Assembly: GCA_024228555.1 (NCBI GenBank)
Contig: JAAETI010000237.1
Coordinates: forward strand, 1-41,593
Length of the DNA: 41,593 nt
Reading direction: 5' to 3'
Source: a bacterium
GTDB lineage: Bacteria; Actinomycetota; Acidimicrobiia; Spongiisociales; UBA5794
Shown: in pieces, positions 1 to 8,695 of the stretch
How the letters are laid out: every line of letters begins with the position of its first letter
Position numbering within the stretch: the stretch's first letter is position 1
The notes under the pieces: generated by a model
The model's database searches: none
What the model was told of the DNA's origin: nothing
Seen by the model: only the letters and a program-made list of their open reading frames with translations
Position numbers and translations under genes: made by a program

Positions 1-755
1 ACGGAAGCCTCGATGGACCCGGCCAGTTCACGATACGCCACTGCCGGCTTCGATGTCCGGGCGTGGCTGAGCACCGAGCGACCCCGCCCCGGGGCTTCAG
101 CGACTCGAACCGACTTCGGTATCGGAGGGTCGAGGACGGTCAACCCGTGGACACCCTCGACATCGGCCAACACTTGTTGGGCGAGCCGGGTTCTGCCGTC
201 GTACATCGTTGCGATTCCGCCAAGCACCTTGAGCTCCTCGTTGGTGAACGATCTGACGTCACCGACCGTTTCCAGCAGCTGCCCAACGCCGCGATGGCTC
301 AGCGTGTCGCAGTGGAAGGGGATCGCCACCCACTCCGCCGCGGTCAGGCCGTTGATCGTGAGGATGCCAAGCGATGGACCACAGTCGATCAGGACATAGT
401 CGTAGGAGTCGGAGAGTTTCTTGAGGGCCCGTGCGAGCACAAACTCGCGTCCCGTCTTGGTCAGCAGGTGCACCTCGGCTCCGGCCAAGTCGATAGATGA
501 CGGGAGGAGCGCGGGAAGATCACCCCTTTCAATAACAACGTCGCTGGCCTTGGCCCGACCCGTGAATACCTCATGGAGAGTCACCTCGAGTGAATCGGGA
601 TCGAGACCGGTCGCATATGTGAGACAGGCTTGGGGGTCGAGGTCGACGAGCAGTACCGAGCGACCCATCTCGGCGAGGGCATCGCCAAGCGAGTGGACGG
701 TCGTCGTCTTTGCGACTCCACCCTTTTGGTTAGCGAATGCAATCAGTGACGCCAT
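1..755 (-). CDS. ParA/Soj-family ATPase, 3' end outside window
   Basis: This is a partitioning-type P-loop ATPase, which in the family binds DNA non-specifically and moves chromosome, plasmid or other cargo with a ParB-like partner. The ATG at 755 gives a protein opening M-A-S-L-I-A-F-A-N-Q, followed by the deviant Walker A box KGGVAKTT (residues 11-18). LLVDLDPQA (A' box) and VLIDCGPS (Walker B) follow. About 251 codons are visible with no stop before the window edge, so most of a usual 250-300 aa ParA is present. No parB or parS-like array is visible, because the downstream side lies outside the window. It could therefore be the chromosomal ParA or an orphan ParA that positions other cargo. 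It follows gnd after 32 bp on the same strand and may be co-transcribed. Confidence 0.9.
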   Translation of the reverse strand, partial: MASLIAFANQKGGVAKTTTVHSLGDALAEMGRSVLLVDLDPQACLTYATGLDPDSLEVTLHEVFTGRAKASDVVIERGDLPALLPSSIDLAGAEVHLLTKTGREFVLARALKKLSDSYDYVLIDCGPSLGILTINGLTAAEWVAIPFHCDTLSHRGVGQLLETVGDVRSFTNEELKVLGGIATMYDGRTRLAQQVLADVEGVHGLTVLDPPIPKSVRVAEAPGRGRSVLSHARTSKPAVAYRELAGSIEAS

Positions 756-787
756 GGAGCGATTCTAAGGCTCGCGACGGCGAGCAA

Positions 788-2200
788 CTAAACCCAATCG
801 GTATGGAAGAACTCGCCACGGGGACGGTCGACCCGCTCATAGGTGTGAGCGCCGAAATAGTCACGCTGCGCCTGGATGAGGTTGGCGGACCCCCGGCTCG
901 ACCGATAACCGTCGAAGAAGGAAAGCGCTGAGCTGTAAGCGGGGATGGGGATACCCGCCGCGGTTGCCCGAGCGATGGTTCTGCGCCACCCCGCTTGGGC
1001 CTGATCGACTGCACTCGAGAAGAAGTCGCTTCTCAGGATGCTGGTGAGTTCGCGGTCTGCGGCGAAGACATCCATGAGCTCGCCGAGGAACCTGGAGCGG
1101 ATGATGCATCCTCCACGCCACATCGAAGATACCGAAGCGAAGTCGATATCCCAGTCGTGTTCCGCCGCGGCCGCGCCCAACAGCATGAACCCCTGGGCGT
1201 ACGAGACAATTTTGGACGCATACATGGCGTCATGCAGGTCTGCCAGCACTTCTTCCACCGGGTCGGTAATCGTCGGCGGGGGTCCTTCGAGAACAGCCGA
1301 CGCGGCGACGCGCTCATCGAGCATCGAGGACAGCACCCTGGCGTAGACGGCCTCAGCGACGAGCGTGGTCGGCTGGCCAAGCTCCATCGACGAGATCACT
1401 GTCCACTTGCCCGTTCCCTTCTGTCCGGCTCGGTCGAGGATCTTCTCCAGTAGCGGCGAGCCGTCCTCGTCGGACTTATTCATGACGTCGGCGGTGATTT
1501 CGACCAGATACGAGTCGAGGGGGCCTTCATCCCACGACGCAAACACCTCGCCCATCCGCTTGTGATCGAGGCCAAGACCGCGGTGCATGACGTCGTATGC
1601 CTCGGCAAGTACCTGCATGTCGCCGTATTCGATCCCGTTGTGCACGGTCTTGACGTAGTGCCCGGCGCCATCGGCCCCGATCCAGTCGCAACAAGGCACA
1701 TCGTCGACGACGGCCGCGATCCCCTGGAAGATCGACTGCACATGCGGCCATGCGGCTGCGGTCCCTGCGGGCATGATCGACGGCCCGTAGCGGGCGCCTT
1801 CTTCGCCACCTGAGATGCCGGTACCGATGTATGCCATCCCGGCTGCTTCAACGTGTGCGGCCCTCCGGATGGTGTCGGTGTAGAGCGAGTTTCCACCGTC
1901 GATGATGATGTCTTCGGGATCGAGGAGATCCAGCAGTGTCTCGATCAAGGCATCGACCGCGGGCCCGGCCTTGACCATCAGCAGGACGCGGCGTGGCGTC
2001 TGCAGCGATGCGACGAGCTCGGGGAGCGAGTGGGTTCCGATGATTGCCGTCCCGGCGGCTTCCCCTGCGATGAACTCGTCGACCTTGCTTGTTGTCCGAT
2101 TGAACACGGATACAACGACGCCGTGGTCGTCCATGTTCAGTACGAGGTTGCGACCCATAACTGCCAACCCGACGACGCCGATATCTGCCTGTGCTGTCAT
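788..2200 (-). CDS. gnd: 6-phosphogluconate dehydrogenase, decarboxylating
   Basis: The enzyme oxidatively decarboxylates 6-phosphogluconate to ribulose 5-phosphate, normally with NADP+, in the oxidative pentose phosphate pathway. The 470 aa length matches the long, E. coli-type family. The N-terminal Rossmann motif reads GVVGLAVMGRNL, and substrate-site segments include GGNSLY, GISGGEEGARYGPSIM and KTVHNGIEYGDMQ, with the Lys and His-Asn-Gly-Ile expected at the active site. The C-terminal all-helical domain includes GCIIRS. The ATG at 2200 has AAGGAA upstream as ribosome binding site. Its product feeds the same pathway as the transaldolase at 24.4-25.5 kb, though the two genes are far apart. 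All key motifs look intact. Confidence 0.97.
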   Translation of the reverse strand: MTAQADIGVVGLAVMGRNLVLNMDDHGVVVSVFNRTTSKVDEFIAGEAAGTAIIGTHSLPELVASLQTPRRVLLMVKAGPAVDALIETLLDLLDPEDIIIDGGNSLYTDTIRRAAHVEAAGMAYIGTGISGGEEGARYGPSIMPAGTAAAWPHVQSIFQGIAAVVDDVPCCDWIGADGAGHYVKTVHNGIEYGDMQVLAEAYDVMHRGLGLDHKRMGEVFASWDEGPLDSYLVEITADVMNKSDEDGSPLLEKILDRAGQKGTGKWTVISSMELGQPTTLVAEAVYARVLSSMLDERVAASAVLEGPPPTITDPVEEVLADLHDAMYASKIVSYAQGFMLLGAAAAEHDWDIDFASVSSMWRGGCIIRSRFLGELMDVFAADRELTSILRSDFFSSAVDQAQAGWRRTIARATAAGIPIPAYSSALSFFDGYRSSRGSANLIQAQRDYFGAHTYERVDRPRGEFFHTDWV

Positions 2201-2384
2201 GAAGCTGTTCCTTGGATGAGTCGTTGCATGTTCGCAGATGACGAACGATCACGTGACTGTCCCCGCGGGACGGCCAGAATCGGCCCTGGGTCGATCGAAT
2301 CATTTGCAGATTTCTTCGCGACCCGACGGTGTTTGGTAGTACCTTGCAGGCTGATGGGGTAGCCCATAACAAGTTGTCCAATGC

Positions 2385-5054
2385 GTGGTTGGTGGTGCAA
2401 CGGTGACCATCGGTAGCAAAAAATCTGCTCTGAATGTGGCGGCGCGTGCCGCACGTCGTATGAAGCGCGGGCGAGTCGCCCGCCGCGCCGCGCTTTGGAT
2501 CTGGCCAATTGCGTTGACCGGATTTGTGGCCGCCGGCCTGGTGGGGTGGTGGCAGTGGTCCGCAGAGGTGATTCTGCCTCGTCCGCTTGCCTGGTGGGGC
2601 CTGCTCATTGGGTTCGTCGTTTCCGAGTGGCTCGTCATCAACATGAGATTCGGCGGTCGGGTTCACACATTCACGATGGGTGCAGTGCCGCTGGTGGTCG
2701 GACTTGTTGCGGTTACACCGGTTGAGCTGCTGGCGGCCTTGGCAATGGCCGCGGTGGTGTTCGCAGGGAGCCGTCGTCGCGAACCGCTTGTGATGCTTGT
2801 TCTCTTGGTTGGGAGACGTCTGCTGGAAGGCTCGGTTGCGATCACAGTGTTCCGGGCTGCCGCCCCCAACAGCGACATATTCAATCCGACGGGTTGGTTG
2901 GTGGTCGTGGCTGCGGTGGTCTCAGCTCACCTTGCCGGCCACTTGTTGTTCTCGACTGCCAGCTGGGTCCAGGGAATCGAGTCCCCGACGAACGAGAGTC
3001 TCGAGGCCTACGGGTTCGGTGCTTTCGTCAACTTGGTCAACGCCGCGCTTGGAATGCTGATTGCCGAGGCAGTTCTCGACGCTCCCAAGGCCGCGGCATT
3101 TGCGATCATTCCTGCTCTCGCTCTCTATGGCGGCTTCCGTGCGTACGCCAGTTCCCGCCACGAACGTGTCCGGCTCAAATCGCTATACGAGGCAACGCGT
3201 GATCTTCATGCTTCTCCGCAGCTCGAGATGTCCCTAACCGCAGCCGCCGGGCATGCCCGCGACATTTTCGAGTCTGAATTCTGCGAGATCATCTTGGAGT
3301 TGGGCGGGGAGCGCAAGGGCTTCAGAACAATCGTCGGCCCCGGTGAGCACCATCAGGCAATGGACCCGATCGATCTCGAACGTTGGCGGATGGTGTGGAA
3401 CCAGGCAACGGATAGTGAGCGAGCGTTTGTCATCGATCGTTCCGGATCGCTGGCCTCTTCCGCGGGTGATCGGCGGCTGCCGATCACTGCAGCGATGGTC
3501 GCACCGGTAGCAATCGGGACCGAACAGACCGGGATAATCGTGGTGGCAAATCCCGTGAACGATGCGGCCTTGTTCTCCAAAGCTGATCTGAAGCTGCTCA
3601 CCTCTCTGGCGGGCCAGGTTGGGGTTGCGGTCGAGAACGGGCAGATGGAGGACTCGCTTGCGGAGCTAACCGAGCTCAAGGCCGAGCTCGCCCACCAGTC
3701 GTTGCACGACGGGCTGACCGGTCTCGCCAATAGATCCCTGTTCACCGAGAGCGTATTCCACGCATTGCAGATGACCCGCCGCACCAGCGGCAATGTTGCA
3801 GTGATGTTCATGGATCTAGATGACTTCAAGAACATCAACGACAGCCTTGGCCATGGCGCCGGAGATGAACTGCTGTTGGCGGCAGGCAACCTGCTCCGTG
3901 AGCATTGTCGTCCAGAGGACACCATTGCCCGTCTCGGCGGCGACGAGTTCGGTATCTTGATTGAAGACCTCGACGGTGTCCAGGATGGCACCGAGGCTGC
4001 CCAGAAGATCCTGGCGGCGTTTGAGGGGCCCCTCAGTATTGCGGGTCGCACCGTGCAGGCGAACGCCAGCATCGGCGTCGCCTTCGGTCGGTACGGTGAT
4101 ACGTCGAGCCAGGTCATGCGTAACGCTGACGCTGCGATGTATGCGGCCAAGAGTGACGGGAAGGGAACCTTCCGTCTATTCGAGTCCAGCATGCATGCCG
4201 AGGCTGTTGCCCAGCTCAAGCTGCGTGCCGATCTCGAAGCAGCGATTGCTCGTCAAGAGTTGCGTTTGCTGTATCAACCGATCGTCAATCTTGCTGACGG
4301 CTCTTTGCGCGGCTTCGAAGCGCTGGTGCGTTGGCAGCACTCACTGAAGGGCTGGCAGAACCCCGGATCGTTCATCCCGTTCGCCGAGGAGACCGGTCTG
4401 ATTCACGACATCGGCCGATGGGTCCTGTGGGAAGCCGCCAGGAAGTGCCGCGATTGGTTAGAGGTGCTCAAGCCGGAGCCGGGGGAGTTCAAGGTCACCG
4501 TTAACCTCTCCGCCCGCCAACTCGATGATGCTTCGATTGTGGATGAGGTCAAGAGGGTGCTTGCTGAGATGGCGTTCGATCCTGCGTTCCTCGTGCTCGA
4601 AATCACAGAGACGGCGATGATGAACGCCGCCCCGGAACGGCTTGAGGAGCTGCGCAGCCTTGGGGTGCCTCTTGCCATCGATGACTTTGGAACGGGTTAT
4701 TCGTCGCTGGCATCTCTGCACAAGCTCAAGATGGACGTTCTGAAGATCGACCAGGTCTTCGTACAGGGCATTACCGATGAGAAGGAAGACTCTTCGCCGT
4801 TCGTCGGGACCATGGTGGGGCTGGGTCAGGCGCTAGGGATGCAGACCATCGTCGAAGGCATCGAGACCAAAGAACAGCTAGAGAAGCTGATCGAGCTTGG
4901 CTGCAATACCGGTCAGGGTTTCTACTTCGCCAAGCCGCTTCCACTGGCGCAGGCTCGCCAGCTTGTCGAGCGTCAATCCGAAGGAGAGGCGATCTTCGAT
5001 CTCGAAGCAATGGCCCACGGCTACCGAGATCGCCGGCTACGTTCCGTTCCCTAG
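2385..5054 (+). CDS. Membrane GAF-GGDEF-EAL cyclic-di-GMP synthase/phosphodiesterase
   Basis: This 889 aa protein combines diguanylate cyclase and c-di-GMP phosphodiesterase domains. Residues about 35-255 hold roughly six to eight hydrophobic segments, a MASE-like membrane sensor I cannot assign to a named family. Residues about 265-420 look like a GAF domain. The GGDEF domain (about 435-600) has an intact GGDEF at 518-522 and an RPED inhibitory I-site at 509-512. The EAL domain (about 610-880) has FEALVRW at 644-650, EITET, DDFGTGYSS and VEGIE, so both activities are plausible. The GTG at 2385 has no clear Shine-Dalgarno; GTG at 2403 and ATG at 2460 are alternatives. The stop overlaps the convergent tetR stop by 4 bp, leaving no room for a terminator. 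Confidence 0.95.
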   Translation: MVGGATVTIGSKKSALNVAARAARRMKRGRVARRAALWIWPIALTGFVAAGLVGWWQWSAEVILPRPLAWWGLLIGFVVSEWLVINMRFGGRVHTFTMGAVPLVVGLVAVTPVELLAALAMAAVVFAGSRRREPLVMLVLLVGRRLLEGSVAITVFRAAAPNSDIFNPTGWLVVVAAVVSAHLAGHLLFSTASWVQGIESPTNESLEAYGFGAFVNLVNAALGMLIAEAVLDAPKAAAFAIIPALALYGGFRAYASSRHERVRLKSLYEATRDLHASPQLEMSLTAAAGHARDIFESEFCEIILELGGERKGFRTIVGPGEHHQAMDPIDLERWRMVWNQATDSERAFVIDRSGSLASSAGDRRLPITAAMVAPVAIGTEQTGIIVVANPVNDAALFSKADLKLLTSLAGQVGVAVENGQMEDSLAELTELKAELAHQSLHDGLTGLANRSLFTESVFHALQMTRRTSGNVAVMFMDLDDFKNINDSLGHGAGDELLLAAGNLLREHCRPEDTIARLGGDEFGILIEDLDGVQDGTEAAQKILAAFEGPLSIAGRTVQANASIGVAFGRYGDTSSQVMRNADAAMYAAKSDGKGTFRLFESSMHAEAVAQLKLRADLEAAIARQELRLLYQPIVNLADGSLRGFEALVRWQHSLKGWQNPGSFIPFAEETGLIHDIGRWVLWEAARKCRDWLEVLKPEPGEFKVTVNLSARQLDDASIVDEVKRVLAEMAFDPAFLVLEITETAMMNAAPERLEELRSLGVPLAIDDFGTGYSSLASLHKLKMDVLKIDQVFVQGITDEKEDSSPFVGTMVGLGQALGMQTIVEGIETKEQLEKLIELGCNTGQGFYFAKPLPLAQARQLVERQSEGEAIFDLEAMAHGYRDRRLRSVP

Positions 5055-5599
5055 GGCGAGGCAACGGCCGCAAGCACAGTGTGCACCGTGACGGCTACCG
5101 CGGCAGCTGCGTCCTCGGGATCGTCCCCGACCAGTTCCCCAGTTGCATTGATCATTCGTTGCACCAGCAATGGGTCGCGCCGGAGATCGAGATCGGCCCG
5201 GAATGCACCGCTAGCGATACCGTCGGTGAGGGCAGCCGCAACCAACGACCGCACCCCGTGATCGTACTCCGCAACGAGTTTCTGGTGTCGTGCTGAAAAC
5301 CCGTATCGGAAGGTGGGGTGACCGTGGGCCGCCACGGCCGCCGCATGACGCACCAGGTGCTCAAGGCGCCCGGCAGGGGAGTTGATTGTGCGCATCAACT
5401 CGGTGAGTGTGTCGAGGCTCTCGCGTTGGTGGGTCTCCATGGCGGCAGTCACGATGCTCTCGACATCGGGGTAGTGGTTGTAGAGGGTCTGCCTGGCGAC
5501 TTCGGCCTCGCGGGCTATTGCAGACATCGTGATACCGCTTATCCCGTGTTCGAGAATGAGCCCAAGCGTGGCGTGGACGATCCGGTCGGCAGCTTTCAT
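5051..5599 (-). CDS. TetR-family transcriptional regulator
   Basis: This 182 aa protein begins with a TetR-type helix-turn-helix (residues about 1-50, core ITMSAIAREAEVARQTLYNHY) followed by an all-helical ligand-binding region without recognisable specificity. I chose the ATG at 5599 because it overlaps the upstream permease stop as ATGA and because the longer upstream reading frame is only arginine-rich sequence in the permease shadow. The gene is third in an operon after the ABC ATPase and permease, so it probably represses its own operon in response to the exported compound. Two matched palindromes at the operon promoter (7362-7398) are the likely operator. The gene is convergent with the GGDEF-EAL gene, sharing 4 bp at the stops. 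Confidence 0.9.
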   Translation of the reverse strand: MKAADRIVHATLGLILEHGISGITMSAIAREAEVARQTLYNHYPDVESIVTAAMETHQRESLDTLTELMRTINSPAGRLEHLVRHAAAVAAHGHPTFRYGFSARHQKLVAEYDHGVRSLVAAALTDGIASGAFRADLDLRRDPLLVQRMINATGELVGDDPEDAAAAVAVTVHTVLAAVASP

Positions 5600-6393
5600 G
5601 TCTTGGCGTAGAGACGCGAAGCAACAGGGACAAAGACCAGCAACATGACGACGATCCAACCGATTGCATAGGCGATGTCGCCGCCGACCGCATCGCCGGC
5701 GACTAGACCCCGGATTGCGTCGGTGGCGACGGATACCGGTTGGTTCTTGGCAAACCCCTGCAGCCACCCCGGCATAGATTCTGTCGGAGCAAAGGCACTG
5801 CTCGCCATCATCAGCGGAAAGAGCCAGAACATCGACAACATGCCGACCATCTCGGGGTTGCGGATCTTGGCTGCAATGGCGGCACCGAGCCAGGAGAAGC
5901 CGTAGCCGGTTGCGACGGCAAGCAGAATCGCGGCGACCGCTCCACCCAGTGAACTGAAGCGGAACCCCATCAGCATTCCGACCAGCGCAACCAGAACTAG
6001 CCCGATCAGGTTGCGCATAGCATCGGCAAGCGTGCGGCCGGAGATGATTGCCCCCTGGCTGATGGGCAATGACCGGAATCGGCTGGTGACGCCTTGTGAG
6101 ATGTCGGTTGCCAGCCCGGTCCCGGTTTGCTGAGCACCCTGCAAGGCAGTGATGACCAATACGCCGGGCACGAGGAATTGGATGTAGTCAACATCGGTTC
6201 CTGCCCCAATGGCACCGCCGAAGACGTAGTTGAACAGGACGAGGAAGAACACGCCCATGATGACCGCAAACGACAGCATCTCGGGTTGGCGGGCAGTTCG
6301 AATCGTGTCACGCCACGCAACGGTTCGGGTGTCTGCGATGGCTGCAGAGATCCGTTCCGCTGGTGTCGGGCGTGCGGTTACCGAAGTTGTCAT
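5596..6393 (-). CDS. ABC-2 type export permease (DrrB-like)
   Basis: This is the membrane subunit of a type-2 ABC exporter, 265 aa with about six hydrophobic segments. After a cytoplasmic N-terminus of about 35 residues come transmembrane stretches such as MLSFAVIMGVFFLVLFNYVF and GLVLVALVGMLMGF. The late stretch GMLSMFWLFPLMMASSAFAP is typical of the ABC-2 family, as is the motif WLQGFAKNQPVS near residue 217-228. Daunorubicin-resistance DrrB proteins share this size and pattern, but the substrate cannot be read from sequence. It starts 4 bp inside the ATPase gene (ATGA at 6390-6393) and ends 4 bp into tetR, so the three genes are translationally coupled. Confidence 0.92.
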   Translation of the reverse strand: MTTSVTARPTPAERISAAIADTRTVAWRDTIRTARQPEMLSFAVIMGVFFLVLFNYVFGGAIGAGTDVDYIQFLVPGVLVITALQGAQQTGTGLATDISQGVTSRFRSLPISQGAIISGRTLADAMRNLIGLVLVALVGMLMGFRFSSLGGAVAAILLAVATGYGFSWLGAAIAAKIRNPEMVGMLSMFWLFPLMMASSAFAPTESMPGWLQGFAKNQPVSVATDAIRGLVAGDAVGGDIAYAIGWIVVMLLVFVPVASRLYAKT

Positions 6394-7358
6394 TGTGTGC
6401 TCCGTTCGGCCGGTGCGGACGGGCCGTCCCCGGTCAGCTCGAGGAAGACATCATCAAGCGTTGGTCGCCTCAGCTGGTAGTCGACGAGTTCGATATCGGC
6501 GTCGTCGATGCTTCTCAGGATGCTCAGGGAGCTTCTGGCGTTGCTCTTCACAGGGATCCTGATCAAGCCGGCGTCCCGATCTATTGACGAGATCAACTCG
6601 TCATCGATGACCGCAACGGCCTTGTCGAGTTCCCGCTCGTCGGGAAAGTGGACGTCGAGTACGTCGTTCTCCAAGCCTCGTTTCAGTTCCTCCGGAGTGC
6701 CTCTGGCAACCGCAATACCTTGATCGATCAGAAGGATTTCATCGGCAAGTCGGTCGGCCTCCTCGAGGTACTGCGTCGTGAGCACGATGGCCGTGCCGCC
6801 GGCGGCCAGGTCGGTAATGGCATCCCACATATCAGCACGGCTCCGGGGGTCGAGACCGGTTGTTGGTTCGTCGAGGAACAACGCGGGCGGATTGGCGACA
6901 AGAGCCGCAACCACATCGAGGCGACGGCGCTGTCCGCCGCTGTATGTTTCGGCGGTGCGGTCGGCGTAGTCACCCATGCGGAAGGTTTCGACCAGATCTT
7001 CGATGCGTCGCTTCAGAGTGTCCTTGGGGATCTTGTAGAACCGACCAAACAGCTCCAGATTCTCACGGGCGGTTAGCTTCTCGTCGACGGCCGCGTTCTG
7101 GCCGGCGAGCCCGATGAGTTGCCGCACCGCGTGGGGGGAAGAGGCAACATCGAAGCCTGCCACCGTTCCGGCTCCCGAATCGATCGAGATCAGAGTGGTG
7201 AGCATGTTGATGGTCGTTGTCTTGCCAGCCCCGTTGGGGCCGAGCAACCCGATGATCTTGCCTGCCTCCACCGCAAAGCTGAGATCTTCGACGGCAACGG
7301 TGTCGCCATAGCTCTTGCAGAGGCTGTCTGCTTGGATGACTGACACTTTCGACTCCAT
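6390..7358 (-). CDS. ABC exporter ATP-binding subunit (DrrA-like)
   Basis: This 322 aa nucleotide-binding subunit energises the adjacent permease. It shows Walker A (GPNGAGKTTT), the signature YSGGQRRRLD, Walker B (LFLDEPTTGLD) and the H-loop position replaced by Gln in LTTQYLEEAD, as is usual in DrrA-type subunits. The C-terminal extension of about 90 residues after the ATPase core (IRIPVKS...LDDVFLELTG) is also typical of DrrA. I prefer the ATG at 7358; the in-frame codon before it (7361) is TTG. There is almost no leader: the operator palindrome ends 4 bp upstream of the ATG and no Shine-Dalgarno is visible, so the mRNA may be nearly leaderless. Confidence 0.94.
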   Translation of the reverse strand: MESKVSVIQADSLCKSYGDTVAVEDLSFAVEAGKIIGLLGPNGAGKTTTINMLTTLISIDSGAGTVAGFDVASSPHAVRQLIGLAGQNAAVDEKLTARENLELFGRFYKIPKDTLKRRIEDLVETFRMGDYADRTAETYSGGQRRRLDVVAALVANPPALFLDEPTTGLDPRSRADMWDAITDLAAGGTAIVLTTQYLEEADRLADEILLIDQGIAVARGTPEELKRGLENDVLDVHFPDERELDKAVAVIDDELISSIDRDAGLIRIPVKSNARSSLSILRSIDDADIELVDYQLRRPTLDDVFLELTGDGPSAPAERSTQ

Positions 7359-7361
7359 CAA

Positions 7362-7398
7362 TGGACACTATGTCCAGAGATCATAGACAGAGTGTCTA
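7362..7398 (-). promoter_or_regulatory. Paired TetR-type operator palindromes
   Basis: Two perfect 15-bp palindromes with the shared pattern T-R-GACA-NNN-TGTC-Y-A lie in the 49-bp gap before the ABC operon: TGGACACTATGTCCA at 7362-7376 and TAGACAGAGTGTCTA at 7384-7398. Their centres are 22 bp apart, about two helical turns, so two dimers would bind the same face. They flank and overlap the predicted -10 box. The TetR gene is the third gene of this operon, which makes negative autoregulation the simplest reading. The palindromes are seen directly; the binding protein is inferred. Confidence 0.7.
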
Positions 7399-7408
7399 CC
7401 GTTGGGAA
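7380..7408 (-). promoter_or_regulatory. Predicted sigma-A-type promoter of ABC-tetR operon
   Basis: Reading the minus strand, TTCCCA (7408-7403) as a weak -35 box is followed after exactly 17 bp by TATGAT (7385-7380) as a near-consensus -10 box. Transcription would start around 7373, inside the proximal palindrome and about 15 nt before the ATG. The distal palindrome covers the -35/-10 spacer and the first base of the -10 box, and the proximal one covers the start site. Confidence 0.55.
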
Positions 7409-7410
7409 TC

Positions 7411-8616
7411 TCAGACGGTGGTCAGAACCGTGGCGAACTGCTCGAGGGCCCAGTCCACCTCATCCTTGGTTATGACCAAAGGAGGTGCAATGCGAATCGT
7501 ATCCTCGTGGGTGTCCTTTGCCAGCACCCCACGGTCCTTCAACGAATCGATCAAAGGGCGGGCGCCACCGGCTTCAGGGTGTAGCTCGATTGCCAGCATC
7601 AAGCCGCGGCCGCGAACCTCTTTGATTGCAGGCGAGTCGATACCGCAGAGCTGCTCAAGGAAATAGGAGCCAAGTCGAGCAGAGTTATCAATGAGATTCT
7701 CCTCGACCAGCACTTTGAGGGCCTCGCGAGCGATTGCTGCGGCCAGCGGGTTGCCCCCGAATGTGCTCCCGTGCTCGCCGGGCTTGAGGACCCCGAGTAC
7801 CTCCAGGTTCGAAAGAACGGCCGATACTGGATAGAAGCCGCCGGACAACGCCTTGCCGATCAGGGTTACGTCTGCCTCTATGCCTTCGTGCTCTTCGGCG
7901 AGCAGTTTGCCGGTGCGGCCGAGTCCGGTCTGGATTTCGTCGAGGATCAGCGTGACGCCAAGACTGGTGCAGAGGTCGCGGACCTGTCGGAAGTAGCCCT
8001 GCGGCGGAATGATCACCCCGGCCTCGCCCTGAATCGGCTCGACAAGGAACGCAACGGTATTCGGATTGACGGCTTGTTGCAGGGCATCGAAGTCCCCAAA
8101 CGGCACCACGTTGAAACCAGGCGCAAACGGGCCGAAGCCCTTCCTAGCGGTGGGATCGGTGCTGAACCCGACAATCCCGATCGTTCTGCCATGGAAGTTG
8201 TTTGAGGCAACGATGATCTCTGCCCGATTCTCGGGAACCCCCCTGACCTCATATCCCCATTTGCGGACGGCTTTTATCGCAGATTCCACGGCCTCTGCAC
8301 CGCTGTTCATTGGAAGGATCTTGTGGCTACCGGTGAGCTGCGCAAGATCCTCATACAGAAGTGCGAGCTGGTCGTTTCGAAATGCCCGCGAGGTGAGCGT
8401 CAGTCGCGATGCTTGGTTCACCATTGCATCCATGATCCTCGGGTGGCAATGCCCCTGATTCACCGCTGAGTAGGCAGCGAGACAGTCGAGGTACTTGTTG
8501 TCCTCGGTGTCCCAGACCCAGACACCGCGGCCTCTGGTCAGCACCACATCAAGCGGCTCGTAGTTGTGGGCGCCAAGGCGTAGTTCGCTGGCTATCAGAT
8601 CAGGGGCAGATTTCAT
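7411..8616 (-). CDS. rocD: Ornithine aminotransferase
   Basis: This PLP enzyme transfers the delta-amino group of ornithine to 2-oxoglutarate, giving glutamate semialdehyde, in arginine/ornithine breakdown and proline synthesis. The 401 aa protein matches ornithine aminotransferases along its length: [22 protein letters not shown], the PLP Asp in [13 protein letters not shown] (D226), the Schiff-base Lys in LIGKALSGG (K255), and [13 protein letters not shown]. The ATG at 8616 has GGAGG five bases upstream and begins where homology begins; the frame stays open further upstream, into the end of the protease gene, without recognisable homology. It is the first of the fully housekeeping-type genes after the protease on the minus strand. 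It ends 49 bp before the ABC operon start. Confidence 0.95.
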   Translation of the reverse strand: MKSAPDLIASELRLGAHNYEPLDVVLTRGRGVWVWDTEDNKYLDCLAAYSAVNQGHCHPRIMDAMVNQASRLTLTSRAFRNDQLALLYEDLAQLTGSHKILPMNSGAEAVESAIKAVRKWGYEVRGVPENRAEIIVASNNFHGRTIGIVGFSTDPTARKGFGPFAPGFNVVPFGDFDALQQAVNPNTVAFLVEPIQGEAGVIIPPQGYFRQVRDLCTSLGVTLILDEIQTGLGRTGKLLAEEHEGIEADVTLIGKALSGGFYPVSAVLSNLEVLGVLKPGEHGSTFGGNPLAAAIAREALKVLVEENLIDNSARLGSYFLEQLCGIDSPAIKEVRGRGLMLAIELHPEAGGARPLIDSLKDRGVLAKDTHEDTIRIAPPLVITKDEVDWALEQFATVLTTV

Positions 8617-8695
8617 CGAGGCCTCCGGGGACGAGCTGAAGATCGCGGGGTGATTCGAGCCTAGATGGCGGGGAGTCCCCGCCATCCGCGCCTGG

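Noticed and set aside
1-755. Plasmid or mobile-element origin suggested by ParA
   Set aside because: ParA sits beside gnd with the same base composition, and no replication, integrase or transfer gene is present.
2259-2367. Small hairpins upstream of the GGDEF-EAL gene (2259-2271 and 2354-2367), considered as a riboswitch or terminator
   Set aside because: Stems are only 5 bp, no T-run follows, and no c-di-GMP riboswitch core could be recognised.
3353-4219. 288-codon minus-strand frame inside the GGDEF-EAL gene
   Set aside because: The plus-strand gene has clear, intact domains over the same bases; the antisense frame has none.
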